Below, one piece after another: positions 55,360-60,789 of a stretch of DNA of 60,789 nucleotides. This stretch comes from Salinicola sp. (lineage in GTDB: Bacteria; Pseudomonadota; Gammaproteobacteria; Pseudomonadales; Halomonadaceae). Location of the stretch: assembly GCA_002695065.1 (NCBI GenBank), contig NZNW01000012.1, positions 1-60,789 of the forward strand, read 5' to 3'. Made by a program: the position numbers and the translations under genes. Under the pieces are notes generated by a model. It did not search any database. It saw only the letters and a list, made by a program, of their open reading frames with translations, and was not told the DNA's origin. Position 1 is the stretch's first letter. Each line of letters starts with the position of its first letter.

Positions 55360-57312
55360 ATGAGCGAACAGCAGCGCATATATCCTGTCGATGAGCGCTT
55401 GGCAGCCGATGCCTGGATCGATCGCGATCGTTACCAGCAGCTCTATCGCCAGTCGGTGGAAGACCCCGAGAGCTTCTGGCGGGAGCAGGCCGACAGCCTG
55501 AGCTGGAGCAAGAAGCCCTCCACCATCAAGAACACGTCGTTTGCCTCCGATAACGTCGATATTCGCTGGTTCGAGGATGGCGAGCTCAACGTCGCCCACA
55601 ACTGCCTCGATCGTCATCTCGACTCCCGCGGCGACCAGCCCGCCATCATCTGGGAAGGCGACGATCCGAACGATCATAAGATCATTACCTATCGCGAGTT
55701 GCATCAGCGAGTCTCGCAGCTCGCCAACGGTCTCAAGTCCCTGGGCGTCGGCAAGGGCGATACGGTCACGCTCTACATGCCGATGGTGCCGGAAGCGGCC
55801 ATGGCCATGCTCGCCTGTGCCCGGATTGGCGCAGTGCATTCGGTGGTGTTCGGCGGATTCTCCCCGGACGCACTGGCGGGACGTGTCGTCGACTCCCAGT
55901 CCCGCGTCGTGATCACCGCCGACGAATCGGTACGCGGCGGCAAACAGGTGCCGTTGAAGGACAACGTCGACGCGGCGTTGACGCGAGAGGGCACCGACGT
56001 GGTCGAGTCGGTGCTGGTCGTCAGGCGCACCGGTGGTGATATCCAGTGGCACGAGGGGCGCGATCGCTGGTTCGACGACGTCGTCGATCAACAGTCCACC
56101 GATTGTCCCGCGGAGCCGGTGAACGCCGAGGATCCGCTGTTCATCCTCTATACCTCGGGCTCGACAGGAACGCCCAAGGGGTTGAAGCACACCTCAGGCG
56201 GGTATCTCCTCTATGCCGCGCTGACGCATCGCACGGTTTTCGATTACCACGAAGGCGAGGTCTACTGGTGCGCCGCCGATGTCGGCTGGATCACGGGGCA
56301 CAGCTATATCATCTACGGGCCGCTTGCCAACGGTGCCACGACGCTGATGTTCGAAGGCGTGCCGACTTACCCGAGCCACGGGCGGATCGGCCAGATCGTC
56401 GACAAGCATCAGGTGGCGATTCTTTACACCTCGCCGACCGCCATTCGCGCGCTGATGGCGCATGGCGAGCACATCATGGACGACAGCCGGCGCGATTCGT
56501 TGCGGATCCTCGGCTCGGTCGGGGAGCCGATCAACCCGGAGGCCTGGGACTGGTTCTATCGCGTGGTCGGCAACTCCCGTTGCCCGATCGTCGACACCTG
56601 GTGGCAGACCGAAACCGGCGGGCACATGATCACGCCGATGCCGGGGGCGACCGATCTCAAGCCGGGGTGCGCGACCAAGCCGTTCTTCGGCGTTCAGCCG
56701 GCGCTGGTCGACAACGAGGGCAAGCGGCTCGAGGGGGCGGCCGATGGCAATCTGGTCATTCTGGACTCCTGGCCCGGGCAGGCCCGCTCCATCTGGAACA
56801 ACCACGACCGTTTCGTGCAGACCTATTTCTCGACCTACGAAGGGGTCTACTTCACCGGTGACGGCTGCCGTCGTGACGAGGATGGGGACTACTGGATCAC
56901 CGGGCGCATCGACGACGTGCTGAATGTATCCGGTCACCGCATGGGCACGGCGGAGATCGAGTCGTCCCTGGTTGCGCATGAGTCCGTGGCCGAGGCAGCC
57001 GTGGTCGGCTACCCGCACGACATCAAGGGGCAGGGCATCTACGTCTATGTCACGCTCAACGACGATGTGGAGCCCAGCGACGAATTGAAGCAGGAGCTCA
57101 AGCAGTGGGTGCGCAAGGATATCGGTCCCATCGCCACTCCCGACGTGATCCAGTGGGCGCCGGGGCTGCCCAAGACCCGCTCCGGCAAGATCATGCGCCG
57201 TATCCTGCGCAAGATCGCCGCCGACGAGTGCGATGGCCTGGGCGACACTTCGACGCTTGCCGATCCCGGCGTCGTGGAGGATCTGATCGAAAATCGCCAC
57301 GTGCGCACCTGA
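55360..57312 (+). CDS. acs: Acetyl-CoA synthetase
   Basis: Acs activates acetate through acetyl-AMP to acetyl-CoA for growth on low acetate. The 650-aa protein has the P-loop-like [20 protein letters not shown], the hinge region [19 protein letters not shown], and the acetylatable Lys610 in TRSGKIMRR, which is normally controlled by Pat/CobB. The ATG at 55360 has GGAG directly upstream and matches family starts; six extra codons are open before it. A CrbR/ErdR-type regulator gene follows 385 bases later. Confidence 0.96.
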   Translation: MSEQQRIYPVDERLAADAWIDRDRYQQLYRQSVEDPESFWREQADSLSWSKKPSTIKNTSFASDNVDIRWFEDGELNVAHNCLDRHLDSRGDQPAIIWEGDDPNDHKIITYRELHQRVSQLANGLKSLGVGKGDTVTLYMPMVPEAAMAMLACARIGAVHSVVFGGFSPDALAGRVVDSQSRVVITADESVRGGKQVPLKDNVDAALTREGTDVVESVLVVRRTGGDIQWHEGRDRWFDDVVDQQSTDCPAEPVNAEDPLFILYTSGSTGTPKGLKHTSGGYLLYAALTHRTVFDYHEGEVYWCAADVGWITGHSYIIYGPLANGATTLMFEGVPTYPSHGRIGQIVDKHQVAILYTSPTAIRALMAHGEHIMDDSRRDSLRILGSVGEPINPEAWDWFYRVVGNSRCPIVDTWWQTETGGHMITPMPGATDLKPGCATKPFFGVQPALVDNEGKRLEGAADGNLVILDSWPGQARSIWNNHDRFVQTYFSTYEGVYFTGDGCRRDEDGDYWITGRIDDVLNVSGHRMGTAEIESSLVAHESVAEAAVVGYPHDIKGQGIYVYVTLNDDVEPSDELKQELKQWVRKDIGPIATPDVIQWAPGLPKTRSGKIMRRILRKIAADECDGLGDTSTLADPGVVEDLIENRHVRT

Positions 57313-57697
57313 GAGATGGCGAAGGCTAAATGGAAATGACTTTCTTCATTATCAGGGTAACAACTATATGACTAGTTAATATGAGCCATGAGCGCTTATT
57401 TTGACTGATGATTGTCGTTCGGTCGTCCTGAAAGAGGCTTTCCTCGCAGTGAGTTTCGTGCCACTCCGAAGGGAGGGAAGCGCGCCAGCTTTCCGGGACG
57501 ACCGAACTTTTTTTCCGCGTATACCACGTGCCTACCCACCGACTATCCGGGGATTTTCCCCGCGTTGATTTGAGGCTTGGGATTCCACGATCGCATGGGG
57601 TAACATGCCGTTAATCAATAGTTGGATTATATTGTCCAGATGGCGATAGTGAACCGGCTATCTCGCCACATATCTCGACAGCGCCGGAGGAGAATCA
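57313..57697. other. 385-bp region between acs and the response regulator gene
   Basis: It contains the long hairpin with T-tract at 57417-57514, then a CGGGGA-TTT-TCCCCG hairpin (about 57549-57563) and an AT-rich stretch at 57610-57640 that could hold the regulator's promoter (TATATT near 57627). The regulator's ribosome site GGAGGAG lies just before its start. No protein gene is visible. Confidence 0.7.
57417..57514 (+). ncRNA. Rod-like structured RNA ending in a T-tract (acs terminator or small RNA)
   Basis: A 12-bp outer stem (GTTCGGTCGTCC at 57417-57428, GGACGACCGAAC at 57496-57507) is followed by seven Ts. Inside it, GAAAG pairs with CTTTC. Further in, CTTTCCTC pairs with GAGGGAAG (8 bp with one G-T), and at the tip AGTG pairs with CACT. 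The 98-nt rod is longer and more complex than an ordinary terminator. It lies 104 bases after the acs stop. Either an elaborate terminator or a small RNA fits. Confidence 0.55.
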
Positions 57698-58363
57698 ATG
57701 GCTTTTGCCCAGAAATTCATCGTTGCCGATGACCACCCACTCTTCCGGGCGGCGCTCAATCAGGCATTGCGACAGGTGTCGCCGCAAGCGGAGATCGTCG
57801 AGGCGGATACCATGGAGGCGACGACGGAAGTCGTCACCCGCCATCCCGATGCCGACTTGATCCTGCTCGACCTGCACATGCCCGGCGCTCACGGATTTTC
57901 GGGGCTGATCCAACTTCGCGGACAGATGCCGGATATCCCGGTGACCGTGGTGTCGGGCAGTGAAGAGGTGGATGTCGTTCGTCGTGCCATCGATTACGGT
58001 GCCTCGGGTTTCATTCCCAAGTCCGCTTCGCTGGATACCATTGCCGAAGCCATTGGAGAAGTGCTCAAGGGGGAGGTCTGGTTGCCCCCGGAACTGGCCG
58101 ATGCCATGGGTGAGGGCAGCGAGGAAGATGCCCGCTTCGCCGAGGCGATCGCCTCGCTGACGCCACAGCAGTTTCGCGTGCTCAACATGCTGACGGAAGG
58201 CTTGCTCAACAAGCAGATCGCTTATGAGCTCAACGTCTCTGAGGCGACCATCAAGGCGCACGTGACCGCGATCCTGCGCAAGCTGGGGGTTCATTCCCGC
58301 ACCCAGGCCGTCATCGCCGCCCAGAAGCTGGAGATCGAGCCGCCCAAGGTGACCGACAACTGA
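57698..58363 (+). CDS. LuxR-family response regulator, CrbR/ErdR-like
   Basis: A 221-aa two-component regulator with a receiver domain (acidic pair Asp11-Asp12, phosphorylated Asp58 in LLDLHMPG, conserved Lys in FIPKSAS) and a C-terminal LuxR/NarL helix-turn-helix (LTPQQFRVLNMLTEGLLNKQIAYELNVSEATIKAHV). It resembles CrbR of Vibrio and ErdR of Pseudomonas, which activate acs with their sensor CrbS/MxtR. Position just downstream of acs supports this; the sensor gene is not in the window. GGAGGAG precedes the ATG. Confidence 0.9.
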   Translation: MAFAQKFIVADDHPLFRAALNQALRQVSPQAEIVEADTMEATTEVVTRHPDADLILLDLHMPGAHGFSGLIQLRGQMPDIPVTVVSGSEEVDVVRRAIDYGASGFIPKSASLDTIAEAIGEVLKGEVWLPPELADAMGEGSEEDARFAEAIASLTPQQFRVLNMLTEGLLNKQIAYELNVSEATIKAHVTAILRKLGVHSRTQAVIAAQKLEIEPPKVTDN

Positions 58364-58389
58364 ACCGCGTCGATTGTGGGCTGTTAGAG

Positions 58390-58424
58390 GCCGTTGCATC
58401 CTCAAGGATCAACGGCTTTCTCGT
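58390..58424 (+). terminator. Terminator of the response regulator gene
   Basis: GCCGTTG (58390-58396) pairs with CAACGGC (58410-58416), and after a one-base bulge ATCC pairs with GGAT around a TCAA loop. TTTCTCGTTTC follows. Confidence 0.7.
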
Positions 58425-58450
58425 TTCAGAGTGAATTCCCCGTGCCTGGG

Positions 58451-59167
58451 CTAGCGGGTGTGGCCCGGGCTGTACTGGGACGGCACGGCCGACGCTGTCG
58501 TCTCGCTGGCGCCCATCGGGACCTGTAACCGCTCGTTGGATGCCGACCGGGCCTGATGGAGTGCCTTCCCCATCAGCAACAGTTCGATGCTCGCGAACAG
58601 CAGCAGGCTGTAGCCGGTCAGTTCCGTCATCTCTTCCGCTGCATCCTTGACGACCCGGAGATAGTGGTCGCCCATCAAGGCTTGCCACAGTTCGCTGCGC
58701 CCGTAGAGGCGGGAAAATACGTAGGTCGTCAGGAAACCACCCGCGAACAGTCCAAATCCCAGGCTGTTGCTCACTTGCGCGAACTCGTCGACGAAATCGT
58801 GGCGAGCACGGATCGTTGCGACGAGAGCCGGCAACGCGACCAGCGCGACCAGGCATTGCCAGGCGCCGTCGAAGACGTAGGTATCCAGCCACAGATCGTT
58901 TTCGCGAATCAACGACATCGCGAAGAAGGCTCCCATCAGCAGGCTAATGGTGCGTAGCACCCGGTAACGGTAGCGCATGTACCCCATCATGAGGGCGCAG
59001 AACAGCAGCAGCAGCGCCTGGGTCAGCTCGGTCAACGATGTCTCGCCGAAGTTGGGGGCCCCGACATGCCTGGCATCGATCGTCAGTACCGCTTGCATGA
59101 GCCCCGCGAGGAGGAGGATGTAAGCGCCTGCTCTTGCGGAAACCGCCCGAAAAGAGAATCCGGTCAT
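58451..59167 (-). CDS. Integral membrane protein of unknown function
   Basis: A 238-aa protein with about six hydrophobic segments (for example AYILLLAGLMQAVLTI, LTQALLLLFCALMMGYM, ISLLMGAFFAMSLI, CLVALVALPALVATI, GFGLFAGGFLTTYVF and LTGYSLLLFASIELLLMG). Acidic and charged loops contain RENDLWLDTYVFDGAWQ and KDAAEEMTELTGY. The C-terminal ~35 residues are polar and Ser/Thr-rich. I do not recognise a family. It is convergent with the response regulator gene. Two AT-rich palindromes lie just upstream. Confidence 0.75.
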   Translation of the reverse strand: MTGFSFRAVSARAGAYILLLAGLMQAVLTIDARHVGAPNFGETSLTELTQALLLLFCALMMGYMRYRYRVLRTISLLMGAFFAMSLIRENDLWLDTYVFDGAWQCLVALVALPALVATIRARHDFVDEFAQVSNSLGFGLFAGGFLTTYVFSRLYGRSELWQALMGDHYLRVVKDAAEEMTELTGYSLLLFASIELLLMGKALHQARSASNERLQVPMGASETTASAVPSQYSPGHTR

Positions 59168-59216
59168 ATTCTATGCCTGCGAAAAATTAGTAGCCGGCTA
59201 AGAATATCAGGCTTAA

Positions 59217-59261
59217 GTTTCTTAAGAAACGGTGTTTGACCGATTTTTAAGGAATCCTTAA
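59217..59261. promoter_or_regulatory. Two AT-rich palindromes between the membrane protein and DUF336 genes
   Basis: GTTTCTTAAGAAAC (59217-59230) is a perfect 14-bp palindrome. TTAAGGAATCCTTAA (59247-59261) is a 15-bp palindrome around a central base and overlaps the stop codon of the minus-strand DUF336 gene. They could be operator sites of the membrane-protein promoter, or a terminator. Confidence 0.45.
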
Positions 59262-59719
59262 TCTTTTGGTGCGAGTCCCACGCCCAGATGGGCGGCCTCG
59301 ATGCCCGCGATGGCGGCCTTCTCGTCATTCTCGGAGCTATCCCCGCTGACGCCGACCGCGCCGATGACGCGCTCCTGTGGGTCGAGAATCAGCACGCCCC
59401 CGGCAACGGGGATGAACTCCCCTTGAGAAGCCGCCGCGACGGCCGAGAGGAACGCCGGGCGCGACTCGTTGCGCTGGCCGATGGTTCCGCTGGACACGCC
59501 GTAGCCCAGTGCCGCCCTGGCCTTGCCGTGTGCTACCGCCAGGCGCAGCGCGGCGCAGCCGTCGGCTCTGTCGCAGCTCAGCGGATGTCCGCTGATATCC
59601 ATGACGGTCACCGTGATGGGATTCATCGCCTGGGCCGTCGCATGAGCCAACGCGGCGTCGATGATCCGACGGGCCTGGGCCAGCGACAAGGTCTGGTGAG
59701 TCGGGTAGACGTTGCGCAT
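59258..59719 (-). CDS. GlcG/HbpS family protein (DUF336)
   Basis: A 153-aa single-domain protein of the GlcG/HbpS (PduO C-terminal-like) family, with LSLAQARRIIDAALAHA, VTVMDISGHPL, the KARAALGYGVSSG helix and the Gly-rich GEFIPVAGGVLILDPQERVIGAVGVSG motif. Relatives bind heme or cobalamin-like ligands or lie in glycolate operons; no function can be fixed here. It is divergent from a GntR regulator, which may control it. Confidence 0.87.
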   Translation of the reverse strand: MRNVYPTHQTLSLAQARRIIDAALAHATAQAMNPITVTVMDISGHPLSCDRADGCAALRLAVAHGKARAALGYGVSSGTIGQRNESRPAFLSAVAAASQGEFIPVAGGVLILDPQERVIGAVGVSGDSSENDEKAAIAGIEAAHLGVGLAPKD

Positions 59720-59821
59720 TCTCGTTCTCCTTTGGCTGTTTTGTATTCATAATTCACTTTGGGTGGCGCTATCCATGCGCCATTGGGAGAATAGGGCAAA
59801 CGAATCCGTCACGAGCATCCC

Positions 59822-60496
59822 ATGATCAAGATCCAGCAGAACACGCTATACGGCGAGGCGGCAGCCCGTATCCGCGACATGATCAACGAAGGTCTCCTGC
59901 TTCCCGGAACGCGTATCCCGGAGAAAAGGCTGTGCGAGCAGTTCGGCATTTCCCGAACGCCGCTTCGGGAAGCGCTGAAGGTGCTGGCATCCGAGGGCAT
60001 GGTCGAACTCCTGCCCAACCGCGGCGCGCGAGTGATGCGCTTGACCCGGCAGATGCTGGAAGAGACCTACAGCGTGATGGGAGCCCTGGAAGGGTTGTCC
60101 GGCGAGCTGGCCTGTCGCCACATCACCGAAGAGGAGATTGCCGATATCCAGGCGCTGCATTACCAGATGATGGCGTACTACAAGCGCAAGGAGATTCGGC
60201 CCTATTTCGAGTTTAATCAGCGGATCCATGACGCGATCATGCTGGCGTCCCGCAACGAGGTGCTGCGGGAGACCCACAGCAGTCTGAACCATCGCATCCA
60301 ACGCGTGCGATACTCCACCAGCATGACCGATGAATACTGGAAGCAGGCGGTGGCCGACCACGAAGCCATGATCGACTGCTTGCTGGACCGTGACGGCGAG
60401 CGCCTGGGCAATATCCTGCGGGAACACCTGCGGCACAAGCTCGTGGTCGCGGCTGCGAGCGGCGTGATCGACGACGATCTTGCCGCTTCGTCCTGA
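59822..60496 (+). CDS. GntR family (FCD domain) transcriptional regulator
   Basis: A 224-aa regulator with an N-terminal winged helix (YGEAAARIRDMINEGLLLPGTRIPEKRLCEQFGISRTPLREALKVLASEGMVELLPNRGARV, in the first 75 residues) and an all-helical FCD ligand domain (about 85-210) with the metal-binding histidines of QRIHDAI and ADHEAMIDCL. FCD regulators usually respond to carboxylic acids. Its divergent gene encodes a GlcG-like protein, a frequent pairing in organic-acid loci. The rest of such a locus would lie beyond the window. Confidence 0.9.
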   Translation: MIKIQQNTLYGEAAARIRDMINEGLLLPGTRIPEKRLCEQFGISRTPLREALKVLASEGMVELLPNRGARVMRLTRQMLEETYSVMGALEGLSGELACRHITEEEIADIQALHYQMMAYYKRKEIRPYFEFNQRIHDAIMLASRNEVLRETHSSLNHRIQRVRYSTSMTDEYWKQAVADHEAMIDCLLDRDGERLGNILREHLRHKLVVAAASGVIDDDLAASS

Positions 60497-60789
60497 GTTT
60501 CGCCTCATCAGCCCCTGGGGCGCTGTGCGGAAACTGCCCGTGCCCGGTAGGGCGGCATTGGCAGTCGGCAGCGCCAGTTCGATCCAGAGGATCGTCGCCA
60601 TCGCGTGACCCCTGATCCGGCCCGGCCCCTACGTCGCCGGTTGTCGCCTTGCCGCCGCTCGTCGGCTTCTCCCCCAGCCCTGCACCGCTTGCACCTGTTT
60701 CGGTTCCGCCGACCCGCACTTCCTCCCTGGCAGTCATTGCCTCGTCCCGACCGCGGGCCGGCGAGTCGAGGCGGGCCGCCGGAAGCGTC
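60497..60789. other. Right-hand 293 bp without a supported gene
   Basis: Several open frames cross this GC-rich stretch on both strands, including one on the minus strand starting at 60737, but none has a good ribosome site together with protein-like composition. It may contain the edge of a gene lying to the right. Confidence 0.4.

Noticed and set aside
60237-60737. 166-codon minus-strand frame at the right edge
   Set aside because: It runs antisense through the GntR gene, and the non-overlapping part has Gly/Arg/Thr-rich composition without recognisable domains.

Overview
The window is GC-rich chromosomal DNA from a gammaproteobacterium. The best fit is a moderately halophilic member of the Halomonadaceae (Halomonas/Salinicola-like). 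This rests on pseudomonad-like gene orders (nrdR-ribD-ribBA-ribH-nusB-thiL-pgpA; dsbB-rsd; rppH-ptsP...lgt-thyA-folA), an E. coli-like nudE/yrfG-hslR-hslO-pckA block, and very acidic secreted and outer-membrane proteins. The genus is inferred, not proven. I see no rRNA, tRNA, CRISPR array, prophage or intact transposase gene.

Layout: 1-5891 holds nrdR and the riboflavin/NusB/ThiL/PgpA operon. 5892-15002 holds a YdgA-like protein, an AsrA-type Lon protease, a LysE exporter, queH, an EamA transporter, ydfG and a membrane acyltransferase. 15077-18454 encodes one 1125-residue polypeptide joining a molybdopterin oxidoreductase to a flavin reductase and a 2Fe-2S ferredoxin. 18636-23985 is a sugar-acid catabolic patch (Gfo/Idh/MocA oxidoreductase, kdgT, altronate-dehydratase-family gene, LysR regulator); its kdgT is split by a palindromic insertion. 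24105-34954 holds a small secreted acidic protein, nudE/yrfG/hslR/hslO/pckA, tex, gshA, dsbB and rsd. 35053-43158 holds an HAD phosphatase, rppH, ptsP, an NRDE protein, a TauE transporter, lgt, thyA and folA. 43262-50096 holds a ProQ-family RNA chaperone, a major porin and a four-gene polyamine ABC transporter. 50121-55127 holds plsB, a cardiolipin synthase, a YgfB/YecA-family gene and sprT. 55360-60496 holds acs, a CrbR/ErdR-type response regulator, an orphan membrane protein, a GlcG/DUF336 protein and a GntR regulator.

The most interesting signals lie between genes. An 18-base segment just before the terminator of the small secreted-protein gene (24503-24520) is perfectly complementary to the porin mRNA leader directly upstream of its ribosome binding site (44571-44588). 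This suggests an antisense or 3'UTR-derived sRNA circuit, and a ProQ-family gene lies next to the porin. Three kinds of small palindromic, transposase-less elements occur: a pair at 5971-6119 and 40697-40877, one at 26045-26183, and one inside kdgT at 20648-20912. Three related 7-bp tandem arrays sit just downstream of genes. A long rod-like hairpin with a T-tract lies between acs and its presumed regulator.
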